DNA of 64,000 nucleotides from Blautia sp. AF19-10LB (GCF_003461245.1 NZ_QTWS01000017.1:19204-83203); one strand, 5' to 3'. Shown: positions 7,162-17,195, counted from the stretch's first letter. Notes: generated by a model from the sequence alone, not told the origin. Made by a program: numbers and translations.

Positions 7162-9588
7162 ATGAAGAAAAACAGAGCAATCGTTGCGCTGCTCCTGACC
7201 GCCATTATCACAGTCTTTCTGTGTTACACGGCTGGGATTGGCCTCGGACCAACAGGAACCGGTGCAGCAAAGAACATCAAGACCGGTCTGGACCTGTCAG
7301 GTGGTGTCAGCATTACCTATCAGGCAAAAGACAGCAACCCAAGTGCTGAAGACATGTCAGATACTGTATACAAGCTCCAGAAGCGTGTAGAACAGTACAG
7401 TACAGAAGCACAGGTGTACAAAGAAGGAAGCGACCGTATTGCAGTAGAAATCCCAGGAGTAACAGATGCAGACCAGATCCTCAATGATCTTGGTAAACCT
7501 GGTTCTCTGTGTTTTATCACACAGACAGACGATGACGGTAATGCAAACTTCTCAAGCACAGGAAGCGGTTATGCGCTTGCAAGAAGTCTGGATGAGATCC
7601 GCGAAGCAGGATCAGTAGTACTGGAAGGTACAGATGTGAAGGATGCCCAGGGAGGCGCTTTCCAGTCTGACAAAAACAGTTCCAGAGAATATGCTGTCAG
7701 CCTGACTCTTACAGATGAAGGTAAGACGAAATTTGCAGAAGCAACAGAAGCAAATGTCGGAAAACAGATTGCAATCGTTTATGATAACCAGATCTTAAGT
7801 GCTCCGAAGGTAAATGAAGCAATCACCGGAGGACAGGCACAGATCACCGGTATGTCAGGTGTAGAAGAAGCACAGAATCTTGCTTCCTATATCCGCATCG
7901 GTTCTCTGAGTATCGAACTTGAAGAACTCCGTTCCAGCGTAGTAGCAGCACAGCTTGGTGAGGAAGCAATTTCCACCAGCGTTATGGCAGGTTTGATCGG
8001 ACTTGTGATCGTCATCATCTTTATGATCCTGATGTATCGTGTTCCTGGTGTGGTTGCAGGTGTAGCACTGGTTCTGTATACAGCGATCGTGCTGATCACA
8101 CTGAATGCATTTGATATTACACTTACTCTTCCAGGTATCGCGGGTATCATCCTTGGTATCGGTATGGCGGTGGATGCCAACGTTATCATTTACGCACGTA
8201 TCCAGGAGGAGATCGCAGCAGGAAGCTCCGTGAGAACTTCCATCAAAGCAGGTTTTGCCAAAGCGTTCAGCGCAATCCTTGATGGTAATGTTACAACTCT
8301 GATCGCGGCACTGGTCCTGATGTGGTTAGGTTCCGGTACGGTTAAGGGATTTGCATACACACTGGCTATTGGTATCGTAGTTTCTATGTTTACCGCACTG
8401 GTTGTGTCAAGACTGATCGTAAATGCACTGTATGCAGTAGGTGTCCGTGATCCGAAATTCTACGGAAGTGCAAAACAGCGTAAATTTGTTGATTTTGTTG
8501 GAAAGCGTAAAGTATTTTTCATTATTTCCATTATCCTGATCCTGAGCGGTCCGGTTGCAATGGTGGTTCATCATCAGACTGGCGGAACAGCATTAAACTA
8601 TGCACTTGACTTCTCCGGTGGTACAGCTACAACAGTAACATTCAACGAAGATATGGATATCAAGCAGATCGATTTTGAAGTTACACCAGTTGTAGAAGAG
8701 GTTACAGGAGACAAGAATGTACAGCCGACCAAGGTATCTGGAACAAATCAGGTAGTGATCAAGACACGTACTCTGTCACAGGAAGAACGTGAGAAACTGG
8801 ATCAGGCTCTGGTTGAGAACTTCGATGTAGATGACAGCCTGATCACAACAGAAAGTATTTCTGCTACTGTAAGTTCTGAGATGAGAAGAGATGCGATCGT
8901 TGCAGTTCTTGTTGCAACACTCTGCATGCTGGTATACATCTGGTTCCGTTTCAAGGATATCCGTTTTGCGAGCAGTGCGGTCCTTGCACTTCTCCATGAC
9001 GTTCTGGTTGTTCTTGCATTCTATGCGATCTCCAGAATTTCTGTAGGTAATACCTTTATTGCCTGCATGCTGACAATCGTTGGTTATTCTATTAACGCAA
9101 CGATCGTCATCTTTGACCGAATCCGTGAGAACATGCATGGAAGAAAGAATCCGGATAATCTGGAGCAGATCGTAAACGATAGTATCACACAGACACTGAC
9201 AAGAAGTATTTATACTTCCTTTACAACCTTCGTAATGGTTGCAGTACTGTACATCCTTGGAGTATCCTCCATCCGTGAGTTTGCAGCTCCTCTGATGGCA
9301 GGTGTGATCTGCGGTGCATATTCTTCTGTATGCATTACAGGTGCACTGTGGCTGGTAATGAAGCGCCGCCAGGGCAAAGCCGTGGCACAGGCAGCGCTGG
9401 CTGGCAAGACAGCAGGTTCCAGCAAATCTTCTACAAAACAGCCGACCAATACAGCACAGAACAATCAGCCTTCCAAGAAGGATAAGAATCAGCCGAAGAA
9501 GAAAAACCGCAAGAGAGTTGCAGAACGTCTCGCAGCTCAGGAAGCAGCGGCAAAAGAAGCGGCAGATAACGAAAACAAAACAGAATAA
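7162..9588 (+). CDS. secDF: Fused SecDF protein-export membrane protein
   Basis: SecDF uses the proton gradient to pull secreted proteins out of the SecYEG channel. The first half (to about residue 430) is SecD: a first helix, the TGLDLSGGVSITYQ strand, the P1 head and five C-terminal helices including GIAGIILGIGMAVDANVIIYARI. The second half is SecF, starting near RKFVDFVGKRKVFF, with LDFSGGT and SINATIVIFDRIREN motifs. SecD and SecF are fused in one 808-residue chain, as in many Firmicutes. The last 65 residues are Lys/Gln/Ala-rich and probably cytosolic. AGGAAAGGAAAG precedes the ATG. It follows scfB by 24 bp, so SCIFF maturation and SecDF share a transcript. Confidence 0.95.
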   Translation: MKKNRAIVALLLTAIITVFLCYTAGIGLGPTGTGAAKNIKTGLDLSGGVSITYQAKDSNPSAEDMSDTVYKLQKRVEQYSTEAQVYKEGSDRIAVEIPGVTDADQILNDLGKPGSLCFITQTDDDGNANFSSTGSGYALARSLDEIREAGSVVLEGTDVKDAQGGAFQSDKNSSREYAVSLTLTDEGKTKFAEATEANVGKQIAIVYDNQILSAPKVNEAITGGQAQITGMSGVEEAQNLASYIRIGSLSIELEELRSSVVAAQLGEEAISTSVMAGLIGLVIVIIFMILMYRVPGVVAGVALVLYTAIVLITLNAFDITLTLPGIAGIILGIGMAVDANVIIYARIQEEIAAGSSVRTSIKAGFAKAFSAILDGNVTTLIAALVLMWLGSGTVKGFAYTLAIGIVVSMFTALVVSRLIVNALYAVGVRDPKFYGSAKQRKFVDFVGKRKVFFIISIILILSGPVAMVVHHQTGGTALNYALDFSGGTATTVTFNEDMDIKQIDFEVTPVVEEVTGDKNVQPTKVSGTNQVVIKTRTLSQEEREKLDQALVENFDVDDSLITTESISATVSSEMRRDAIVAVLVATLCMLVYIWFRFKDIRFASSAVLALLHDVLVVLAFYAISRISVGNTFIACMLTIVGYSINATIVIFDRIRENMHGRKNPDNLEQIVNDSITQTLTRSIYTSFTTFVMVAVLYILGVSSIREFAAPLMAGVICGAYSSVCITGALWLVMKRRQGKAVAQAALAGKTAGSSKSSTKQPTNTAQNNQPSKKDKNQPKKKNRKRVAERLAAQEAAAKEAADNENKTE

Positions 9589-9601
9589 TCAATAAATAAA
9601 C

Positions 9602-9645
9602 CATATTCCCGGGCAGGATATCTGTTCCGGGAATATGTATTTTAT
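9602..9645 (+). terminator. Intrinsic terminator after secDF
   Basis: CATATTCCCGG (9602-9612) and CCGGGAATATG (9627-9637) form an 11-bp stem with a 14-base loop, followed by TATTTTAT. It ends the scfA-scfB-secDF transcript. Confidence 0.75.
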
Positions 9646-9671
9646 GGAAGAAGACACAGGGAGAAAGAACT

Positions 9672-11384
9672 ATGGGAAAATGGGTAGTCTGCGCGAAACG
9701 TGCAGATTTTCAGAAGATCAGCCAGGAATTCGGGATCGATCCGGTGATCGCAAGACTGATCAGGAACAGGGATGTAGAAGGAACAGAAAATATCCGTTCC
9801 TATCTTTATGGGACATTAAAGGAACTTCCATCACCGTGGCTTTTGAAAGACATGGACAAAGCAGTGGAGATCCTTCAGGAAAAAATAAAAGAACACAGAA
9901 AAATCAGGATTATCGGGGATTATGATATAGACGGCGTTACCTCGACCTGCATTCTGCTCAAAGGATTCCAGAGACTGGGGGCGGATGCGGACACCTATAT
10001 TCCGGACAGGATCAAAGATGGATATGGAATCCATGAACAGCTTATCCAGAAAGCAGTGGAGGATGGGATTGACACGATCGTCACCTGTGATAATGGAATT
10101 GCAGCTTCGGCAGAGATCGCGGATGCAAAGGAACGTGGCCTGACGGTAGTTATCACTGACCACCATGACATTCCATTCCAAGAGACAGAAAATGGAAAAG
10201 AATGGATCATACCGCCGGCAGATGCGGTGATCAATCCGAAACAGGCAGACTGCGCATATCCGAACAAAAACCTCTGCGGGGCAGTCGTTGCATGGAAACT
10301 GATCTGGGCATTATATGAAAAAAATGGAATCTCACAAAGTGAAGTTCTGGATTTTACAGAACTGGCAGCTGTTGCGACCGTTGGCGATGTCATGGATCTG
10401 CAGGGAGAAAACAGGATCATCGTAAAAGAAGGTCTGAGACAGCTTTCGGCGACACATACACCGGGACTTCGGGCACTGATCCGTGCGAATAATCTGGATG
10501 GTGCGGAGATCACGGCATATCATGTAGGTTTTGTGCTTGGACCATGCATCAATGCCAGCGGACGTCTTGACACGGCTGCGAGGTCACTGGAACTTCTCTG
10601 CGAAACAAACGAAGAAAAGGCAGCAGAGCTGGCGGGAGATCTTCTTGCCCTGAACCAGAGCAGAAAGGCAATGACAGAAAAAGGAAAAGAAGAAGCCATC
10701 CGCCTGATCGAAGAGACGGGCTTAAATGAGGACCGTGTGCTGGTGGTCTATCTTCCGGACTGTCACGAAAGTCTTGCAGGTATCATTGCGGGCAGGATTC
10801 GTGAAAAGTATCATAAACCGGTCTTTGTTCTCACAAAGGGTGAAAACTCTGTCAAGGGAAGCGGCCGTTCCATAGAAGCGTATTCAATGTACGAAGAAAT
10901 GGTCAAATGCGGAGATCTTCTGATCCAGTTTGGCGGACATCCGATGGCAGCAGGACTTTCTATCGAAGAAAAAAATGTTGAACTGTTCCGAAAACAGCTG
11001 AATGCAAACTGTACTCTTACAGAAGAAGAACTCCGTCCAAAGATTGTGATCGATGTGCCAATGCCGGTTTCTTATCTTTCCAGGGAACTTACAGAGCAGT
11101 TAAAAATTCTGGAGCCGTTTGGCAAAGGAAACACCAAGCCGATTTTTGCACAAAAGGGGTTACGGGTTTTAAACTTAAGGATTTTTGGGAAGAATCAGAA
11201 TGTGGCAAAGATGAAACTGGAGGATCAGACCGGCATGCAGATGGATGCGGTATACTTCGGAGAAGCGGAGAAATTTGCGGATTTTGTACGGCAGCAGGAG
11301 GAGATTTCCGTGACATATTACCCGGAGATCAATGTATATCAGGGACGTGAAACCCTGCAGGTTGTCATTCGCAACTACTGTTAA
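9672..11384 (+). CDS. recJ: Single-stranded-DNA exonuclease RecJ
   Basis: RecJ degrades single-stranded DNA 5' to 3' in recombination and base-excision repair. The DHH-family motifs are present: GDYDIDGVTST near residue 82, TCDNGI, TDHHD near residue 160, and the DHHA1 segment FGGHPMAAGLS near residue 420. The C-terminal OB-like domain runs from about residue 455 to 570. At 570 residues it is close to the E. coli enzyme and lacks the long C-terminal extension of Bacillus RecJ. The start at 9672 follows GGGAGA. It directly follows the secDF terminator, and its own promoter is not obvious. Confidence 0.94.
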   Translation: MGKWVVCAKRADFQKISQEFGIDPVIARLIRNRDVEGTENIRSYLYGTLKELPSPWLLKDMDKAVEILQEKIKEHRKIRIIGDYDIDGVTSTCILLKGFQRLGADADTYIPDRIKDGYGIHEQLIQKAVEDGIDTIVTCDNGIAASAEIADAKERGLTVVITDHHDIPFQETENGKEWIIPPADAVINPKQADCAYPNKNLCGAVVAWKLIWALYEKNGISQSEVLDFTELAAVATVGDVMDLQGENRIIVKEGLRQLSATHTPGLRALIRANNLDGAEITAYHVGFVLGPCINASGRLDTAARSLELLCETNEEKAAELAGDLLALNQSRKAMTEKGKEEAIRLIEETGLNEDRVLVVYLPDCHESLAGIIAGRIREKYHKPVFVLTKGENSVKGSGRSIEAYSMYEEMVKCGDLLIQFGGHPMAAGLSIEEKNVELFRKQLNANCTLTEEELRPKIVIDVPMPVSYLSRELTEQLKILEPFGKGNTKPIFAQKGLRVLNLRIFGKNQNVAKMKLEDQTGMQMDAVYFGEAEKFADFVRQQEEISVTYYPEINVYQGRETLQVVIRNYC

Positions 11385-11429
11385 AAGTCGAAAATCCCTG
11401 TATTTTCACGACTCTTGTCGGGTTAGACA

Positions 11430-11458
11430 TTGATTCCATCAAAAAAAAGTGATATACT
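11430..11458 (+). promoter_or_regulatory. Promoter for the apt-rel operon
   Basis: TTGATT (11430-11435) and TATACT (11453-11458) are spaced 17 bp apart, 40 bp upstream of the apt start codon. Confidence 0.7.
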
Positions 11459-11498
11459 GATTACCTAGATTTATACAAAAAGTCGGAGGTACGCATAT

Positions 11499-12023
11499 AT
11501 GAAAAGAGTAGAGGATTATGTAAGAAGCATTCCGGATTTTCCGGAACCGGGCATTATTTTTCGTGATATAACAAGTGTTCTTCAGGATGCGGATGGTTTA
11601 CAGCTTGCAATTGATTCCATGCAGGCCTGTCTTAAGGATACAGAGGTAGATGTGATCGCAGGAACAGAATCCAGAGGATTTATCTTTGGCGTGCCGATTG
11701 CATACAATCTTCACAAACCATTTGTACCGATCCGTAAGAAGGGCAAACTTCCGTGCGAAACTGTCTCACAGAGCTATGATCTGGAATATGGCAGTGCCAC
11801 GATCGAGATGCATAAGGATTCCATCAAACCAGGACAGAAGGTTGCAATCGTAGATGACCTGATCGCAACAGGCGGTACTATCGAAGCTGCGATCAAACTG
11901 GTAGAGGAACTTGGCGGCGAAGTAGTCAAGGTTGTTTTCCTTATGGAACTTGCCGGACTGAAAGGCAGAGAAAAACTTGCAGGCTATGATGTAGCTTCTG
12001 TCATCAAATACGATGGCAAATAA
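11499..12023 (+). CDS. apt: Adenine phosphoribosyltransferase
   Basis: The enzyme joins adenine to PRPP to give AMP, a purine salvage step in the cytoplasm. The protein is 174 residues, the normal length. The PRPP-binding motif VAIVDDLIATGGTIEAA is at about residues 114-130, and the start region SIPDFPEPGIIFRDIT is characteristic of Apt. CGGAGG precedes the ATG by 9 bases. The next gene is the (p)ppGpp synthetase/hydrolase, 65 bp downstream, a common clostridial pairing of purine salvage with the stringent response that probably shares the promoter at 11430-11458. Confidence 0.95.
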   Translation: MKRVEDYVRSIPDFPEPGIIFRDITSVLQDADGLQLAIDSMQACLKDTEVDVIAGTESRGFIFGVPIAYNLHKPFVPIRKKGKLPCETVSQSYDLEYGSATIEMHKDSIKPGQKVAIVDDLIATGGTIEAAIKLVEELGGEVVKVVFLMELAGLKGREKLAGYDVASVIKYDGK

Positions 12024-12088
12024 TGTAGAAGTAACCCGATAAGAAGCACAGATACAAAATCTAAACGATGGCAGGCAGGTGGGAGAGA

Positions 12089-14422
12089 ATGGCAGAGAAG
12101 AAACAAAATGCACAGCCTGAGAAGAATCTGGATCAGGTAGAAAAAGAAAAACTGGAATCTGTAAAACGGGCAGATGCGGCAGTAAAATCCATGAATGATT
12201 TTACAAGCCCGGAAGTCTTATACGATGAGCTGATCTCCAGCGTAAAGAAATATCATCCTTCTACGGATATTTCTATGATAGAGAAGGCATACGAAGTTGC
12301 AAGAGAGGCACATAAGGATCAGAAGCGAAAGTCAGGAGAGCCGTATATCATTCATCCGCTGTGCGTTGCGATCATCCTTGCCGATCTCGAACTGGACAAG
12401 GAAACAATTGTTGCAGGTCTTCTTCATGATTCTGTAGAAGATACCTGGATGACCTGCGAGGAACTGGAGAAGGAATTTGGCGCAGAGGTTGCGCTTCTTG
12501 TAGATGGTGTAACAAAACTGGGACAGTTGAGCTATTCCTCAGACAAGGTAGAACAGCAGGCAGAGAACCTTCGTAAGATGTTTCTTGCCATGGCAAAGGA
12601 TATCCGTGTAATCCTGATCAAACTTGCTGACCGACTTCATAATATGCGTACCCTGCAGTATATGAGACCGGAGAAACAGCAGGAAAAGGCAAGAGAGACC
12701 ATGGACATCTATGCACCGATCGCCATGCGTCTTGGTATTTCCAAGATCAAGGTGGAGCTGGATGACCTGTCACTGAAATATCTCAAACCGGATGTATATT
12801 ATGATCTTGTGGACAAGGTCGCTCTTCGTAAGAGTGAACGCCAGAAATTTGTCAATAATATCGTAAGCCAGGTCAAGCAGCATATGGACGATGCCGGAAT
12901 CAAGGCACAGGTGGATGGAAGAATCAAGCATTTCTTCAGTATTTACAAGAAGATGGTCAATCAGGACAAGACGATCGATCAGATTTATGATCTGTTTGCA
13001 GTCCGTATTCTGGTAGATACAGTCAAGGACTGTTATGCAGCCCTTGGCGTCATCCATGAGATGTACAAACCGATCCCGGGCAGATTCAAGGATTACATTG
13101 CCATGCCGAAGCCAAATATGTACCAGTCCCTGCATACCACACTGATCGGACCAAATGGACAGCCATTTGAGATCCAGATCCGTACTTTCGAAATGCACAA
13201 GACAGCAGAATATGGTATCGCTGCACACTGGAAATATAAGGAATCTTCCGATGGCAAACTGCCGGTAGATAAGCGCGAGGAGGAGAAGCTGAACTGGCTC
13301 CGTCAGATCCTTGAATGGCAGAAGGACATGTCCGATAACAGGGAGTTCATGAGCCTTCTCAAGAATGACCTGGACCTTTTTGCGGACAGTGTTTACTGCT
13401 TTACTCCGCAGGGAGATGTCAAGACTCTGCCGAATGGTTCCACACCGATCGATTTTGCGTACAGTGTACACAGTGCGGTAGGAAACCGTATGGTAGGTGC
13501 GAGAGTAAACGGCAAGCTTGTCCCGATCGAGTATCAGATCAAGAATGGTGACCGTATTGAGATCATCACTTCGATGAATTCCCAGGGACCGAGCCGTGAC
13601 TGGCTCAAGATCGTCAAGAGTACACAGGCAAAGAACAAGATCAATCAGTGGTTCAAGAAAGAACTTAAAGAAGACAATATCCTCAAGGGCAAGGAAATGC
13701 TGACACAGTATGCGAAGTCCAAGGGATATAAGATCAGTAATTATACCAAATCACAGTTTCTGGAATCTGTTATGCGCAAGTATGGTTTCCGTGACTGGGA
13801 TTCTGTGCTGGCAGCAATCGGACATGGCGGACTTAAGGAAGGCCAGGTCTTCAATAAACTACTGGAAGCTTATGAGAAGGAAAATCAGAAGCATCTTACT
13901 GATGAGCAGGTCCTTGAGGCGGCCGGTGAACAGCAGGAGAAGCTTCATATAACCAAGAACAAGGGCGGAATCGTAGTAAAGGGTATCCATGATGTTGCAG
14001 TCCGTTTTTCCAAGTGCTGCAGTCCGATTCCGGGAGATGAGATCGTAGGTTTTGTCACAAGAGGCCGTGGAATCACGATCCACAGGACGGACTGTGTAAA
14101 CGTTCTGAACATGTCAGAGACAGACCGTTCCCGTCTGATCGAGGCAGAATGGCAGCCAACAGAGAACAAAAGCTCTGAGAAATATATGGCAGATATTCAG
14201 GTATTTGCCAATAACCGTACAGGTCTTCTGGTAGACCTTTCTAAAGTGTTCACAGAACGTAAGATTGATATGCGAACGATCAACAGCCGTACCAACAAGC
14301 AGGAGAAAGCCACAATTTCCATCAGCTTTGAGATCGGAAGCAAGGAAGAACTGGCGTCTCTCATTGAGAAACTCCGTCAGATCGAGAGCGTACTTGATGT
14401 AGAACGTGGAACTCCAGGCTGA
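12089..14422 (+). CDS. rel: Bifunctional (p)ppGpp synthetase/hydrolase (RSH family)
   Basis: This protein makes and degrades (p)ppGpp in the stringent response. Domain order is HD hydrolase (HDSVEDT near residue 113), synthetase (RFKDYIAMPKPNMYQSLHT near residue 332), TGS (FTPQGDVKTLPNGSTPIDFAY near 440) and a C-terminal ACT domain (last 80 residues). The intact HD motif and the RFKD form of the synthetase loop, as opposed to EFDD in RelA, indicate that both activities are kept. An upstream in-frame ATG at 12068 lacks a ribosome site. The ATG at 12089 follows AGGTGGGAG closely and is preferred, giving 777 residues. The MBL gene follows 26 bp downstream. Confidence 0.94.
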   Translation: MAEKKQNAQPEKNLDQVEKEKLESVKRADAAVKSMNDFTSPEVLYDELISSVKKYHPSTDISMIEKAYEVAREAHKDQKRKSGEPYIIHPLCVAIILADLELDKETIVAGLLHDSVEDTWMTCEELEKEFGAEVALLVDGVTKLGQLSYSSDKVEQQAENLRKMFLAMAKDIRVILIKLADRLHNMRTLQYMRPEKQQEKARETMDIYAPIAMRLGISKIKVELDDLSLKYLKPDVYYDLVDKVALRKSERQKFVNNIVSQVKQHMDDAGIKAQVDGRIKHFFSIYKKMVNQDKTIDQIYDLFAVRILVDTVKDCYAALGVIHEMYKPIPGRFKDYIAMPKPNMYQSLHTTLIGPNGQPFEIQIRTFEMHKTAEYGIAAHWKYKESSDGKLPVDKREEEKLNWLRQILEWQKDMSDNREFMSLLKNDLDLFADSVYCFTPQGDVKTLPNGSTPIDFAYSVHSAVGNRMVGARVNGKLVPIEYQIKNGDRIEIITSMNSQGPSRDWLKIVKSTQAKNKINQWFKKELKEDNILKGKEMLTQYAKSKGYKISNYTKSQFLESVMRKYGFRDWDSVLAAIGHGGLKEGQVFNKLLEAYEKENQKHLTDEQVLEAAGEQQEKLHITKNKGGIVVKGIHDVAVRFSKCCSPIPGDEIVGFVTRGRGITIHRTDCVNVLNMSETDRSRLIEAEWQPTENKSSEKYMADIQVFANNRTGLLVDLSKVFTERKIDMRTINSRTNKQEKATISISFEIGSKEELASLIEKLRQIESVLDVERGTPG

Positions 14423-14448
14423 TGAACGATATATAGGAGAAAGAGTGC

Positions 14449-15078
14449 ATGAAAAAACTGGAATTACAAAAATGCATTGTCGGAAGTGTATACACAAACT
14501 GCTACTTCCTCAAAAATAAAGAAAATGGTGAACTGCTGATCGTGGATCCGGGAGATGCGGCGGATACGATCGAGCGCAAAGTTTCCGAGATGCAGGGCAA
14601 GCCTGTCGGAATCCTTCTGACGCATGGTCATTTTGATCATATCATGGCAGCAGATGAGGTAAGAAAGAAATACAATATTCCAATCTATGCAAGTGAAAAA
14701 GAAGAGACAACACTTCTGAATCCGAAGGTGAATCTGTCAGTGTTTGGTCATGGAAGCTGTACACTGGATGCGGATGTTTATCTTAAGGATCTTCAGACCG
14801 TAGAACTGGCCGGATTTTCAGTACAGATGATCGAGACACCGGGACATACTGTTGGAAGCTGCTGTTATTATCTCAAGGATGAGGGTGTGCTTTTCAGTGG
14901 CGACACCGTATTTCAGGGATCAGTAGGAAGAACGGATTTTCCGGAGGGCAGCACAGCAGCAATCGTCAGAAGCCTTCATCGTCTTCTGGATGCACTGCCG
15001 GATGAGACAGAGGTATATCCGGGGCATGATGCATCGACAACAATCGGTTATGAAAAGAGGTACAATCCATTTGTATAA
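14449..15078 (+). CDS. MBL-fold hydrolase of the glyoxalase II type
   Basis: A 209-residue metallo-beta-lactamase-fold hydrolase with the zinc motif THGHFDHI at about residues 60-67, a further His in ETPGHTVGS and the Asp in FSGDTVF, closing with YPGHDAST. Proteins of this size in Clostridia are annotated as glyoxalase II-like, and related small MBL proteins hydrolyse thioesters such as S-lactoylglutathione; the substrate here is unknown. The start follows AGGAGA. Its stop codon lies inside the start region of hemZ, so the two are translationally coupled in the rel-MBL-hemZ-HD-hisS-aspS run. Confidence 0.85.
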   Translation: MKKLELQKCIVGSVYTNCYFLKNKENGELLIVDPGDAADTIERKVSEMQGKPVGILLTHGHFDHIMAADEVRKKYNIPIYASEKEETTLLNPKVNLSVFGHGSCTLDADVYLKDLQTVELAGFSVQMIETPGHTVGSCCYYLKDEGVLFSGDTVFQGSVGRTDFPEGSTAAIVRSLHRLLDALPDETEVYPGHDASTTIGYEKRYNPFV

Positions 15079-16600
15079 GATTGATATACTTTTTCTTGAT
15101 AAAGAATTTGAACATGATATTTATGAACTGATCCGTGCTTTTTATCCAGGAAGTGAAATCACTTCTTCCTATGATGAGAGAAAGGAAGGCTGTGATCTTT
15201 ATTTCCGGATCGAAAAGCAGGATGAGTCCTGCATGATCCGCTATGAGGATCATGAGAACAAAGGTGTGACAAGTGCAGAATTTGTAGAAGGGCAGTCTTC
15301 GGATGCCCTTGTTTCTTGTTCGGCGTCAGAAGATGCTGATGCGAAAGAACAGGCACATGCAATCCGTAAAGAACGCAAGGACATCGTGAAACTGGCACTG
15401 TACAGGTTATTGGTCAGCCTGACGGGCAAAACCCTTCCATGGGGAAACCTGACCGGGATCCGTCCGGCGAAGCTGGCAATGGGACTTATTGAGTCCGGAA
15501 TGAAAAACACAGAAGCAGCGCAGGAAATGAGAGACCGCTACATGGTCAGCCCCCAGAAAACTGCACTGGCGATCACGATCGCAAACAGAGAGCGGGAAAT
15601 CCTGAAGGACATTGATTATGAGAATGGTTACAGTCTTTATGTCGGAATCCCGTTCTGCCCGAGTATCTGCCTTTACTGTTCTTTCAGCTCTTATCCGCTG
15701 AAACAGTGGAAGGACAGGGTAGATCTGTATCTTGAGGCTTTGTGTAAAGAAATCAAAGCTGTCTCTGAGATTATGAGACAAAAGGGTAAAAAACTGGACA
15801 CTGTCTACATCGGAGGCGGAACACCGACTACTCTGGAACCAGAACAGCTGAAAGTCCTGTTTGATTCCCTTATGGAACATTTTGACTGCGAGCACCTTGT
15901 GGAATTTACGATCGAGGCAGGAAGACCGGACAGTATCACCAGAGAAAAACTGATGATGATCCGAAATTACCCTGTCACGAGGATTTCTGTAAATCCACAG
16001 ACCATGAACCAGGAGACACTGGATATCATCGGACGCAGACATACGGTACAGGAAACAGAGCAGGCGTTTAAACTTGCAAGAGAGTGTGGCTTTGATAATA
16101 TCAATATGGACCTGATCGTGGGACTTCCAGGTGAGGACAAAGCGATGGTGGAGCATACATTAGAGGAAGTCAGACGGCTTGCACCTGACAGCCTGACGGT
16201 ACATTCCCTGGCGGTAAAGAGAGCAGCGCGCCTGAATATGTTCAAAGACAAATATCAGGAAATGACGTTTGAGAACAACCAGGAGATCATGGATATGACC
16301 ATGAAAACAGCCTATGAAATGGAAATGGGACCTTATTATCTGTACAGACAGAAGAATATGAAGGGTAATTTTGAAAATGTAGGCTATGCAAAGGTTGACA
16401 AAGCCGGGATTTACAATATACTAATTATGGAAGAAAAACAGCCGATCATTGCCCTTGGCGCAGGCGGCTCATCCAAACTGGTCTTTGACCATGGCAGACG
16501 CATCGAGCGTGCAGAGAATGTCAAAGACGTAACTAATTATATTTCCCGTATCGATGAAATGATAGAAAGAAAACGTGCAGGAATACAGAAATGGCTCTAG
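15050..16600 (+). CDS. hemZ: Coproporphyrinogen dehydrogenase HemZ (radical SAM)
   Basis: HemZ-type enzymes are radical SAM relatives of HemN and are named for oxygen-independent coproporphyrinogen III oxidation. Many anaerobes carry HemZ without a full haem pathway, so the real substrate is unproven. The cluster motif is PFCPSICLYCSF (CX3CX2C) near residue 200, followed by YIGGGTPTTL and the family's ISVNPQTMNQ and MDLIVGLPGED motifs. The N-terminal 180 residues are the HemZ-specific extension. The ATG at 15050 overlaps the MBL gene by 29 bp and has no clear ribosome site. A TTG at 15071 lies 10 bases after AGAGG and is an equally plausible start. Confidence 0.88.
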   Translation: MKRGTIHLYKIDILFLDKEFEHDIYELIRAFYPGSEITSSYDERKEGCDLYFRIEKQDESCMIRYEDHENKGVTSAEFVEGQSSDALVSCSASEDADAKEQAHAIRKERKDIVKLALYRLLVSLTGKTLPWGNLTGIRPAKLAMGLIESGMKNTEAAQEMRDRYMVSPQKTALAITIANREREILKDIDYENGYSLYVGIPFCPSICLYCSFSSYPLKQWKDRVDLYLEALCKEIKAVSEIMRQKGKKLDTVYIGGGTPTTLEPEQLKVLFDSLMEHFDCEHLVEFTIEAGRPDSITREKLMMIRNYPVTRISVNPQTMNQETLDIIGRRHTVQETEQAFKLARECGFDNINMDLIVGLPGEDKAMVEHTLEEVRRLAPDSLTVHSLAVKRAARLNMFKDKYQEMTFENNQEIMDMTMKTAYEMEMGPYYLYRQKNMKGNFENVGYAKVDKAGIYNILIMEEKQPIIALGAGGSSKLVFDHGRRIERAENVKDVTNYISRIDEMIERKRAGIQKWL

Positions 16601-16616
16601 GCAGGAGGTATATACG

Positions 16617-17183
16617 TTGGAAATGACACAAGAAGAAGAGATAAAGTCCCCGGACAGGCTTCTGGAATTTGATCTGTCTGCCGAACTGAATCACGGAATT
16701 GCGGTCAGTAATCTTGCGTATGCGGTAGCGAAGGAGCTGGGGCAGGATGAGGAGTTCTGTTATCAGCTTGCCATTGCAGGAATACTTCATGATATTGGCA
16801 AACTGAAACTTACAGGATACATTAACGGACAGGAAAACGATCCGCTTCTGATCGAGGAACTGAAATATGTCAGGATGCATTCGACACTTGGTTATGAAGA
16901 ACTGAAAGATCAGGATTATTCGGAAACAGTTCTTCAGAGTATCCTTTATCACCATGAGAATTATGACGGAAGTGGATATCCATCCAATCTGTCCGGTGAC
17001 AGTATTCCCCTGGGCGCCAGGATCCTGAGAGTCTGTGATGTATATGCAGCACTGATCTCAGACAGACCTTACCGCAAGGCATTTGATGTAAGCAGTGTGA
17101 TAGAGCTGATGATCGATGAGATCAAAAACTTTGATATGGAAGTTTTTCTTGCATTTCAGAGAGTGGTACATGATAACAAATAA
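16617..17183 (+). CDS. HD-GYP-like phosphohydrolase
   Basis: A 188-residue protein that is almost all HD domain. It has the metal motif HDIGKL, the HHENYDGSGYP signature typical of HD-GYP cyclic-di-GMP phosphodiesterases, and the DVYAALISDRPYR helix. No input domain is attached. Cyclic dinucleotide or nucleotide hydrolysis is likely but not proven. The frame is open upstream to 16575, but AGGAGG at 16603-16608 points to the TTG at 16617 (8-base spacing); an ATG at 16623 is the alternative. It sits between hemZ and hisS with gaps of only 16 and 12 bp, so it is part of the same operon. Confidence 0.8.
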   Translation: MEMTQEEEIKSPDRLLEFDLSAELNHGIAVSNLAYAVAKELGQDEEFCYQLAIAGILHDIGKLKLTGYINGQENDPLLIEELKYVRMHSTLGYEELKDQDYSETVLQSILYHHENYDGSGYPSNLSGDSIPLGARILRVCDVYAALISDRPYRKAFDVSSVIELMIDEIKNFDMEVFLAFQRVVHDNK

Positions 17184-17195
17184 CAGGAGGACAGC

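Noticed and set aside
12068..12088. Upstream ATG as the start of rel
   Set aside because: It has no ribosome site, whereas the ATG at 12089 follows AGGTGGGAG.
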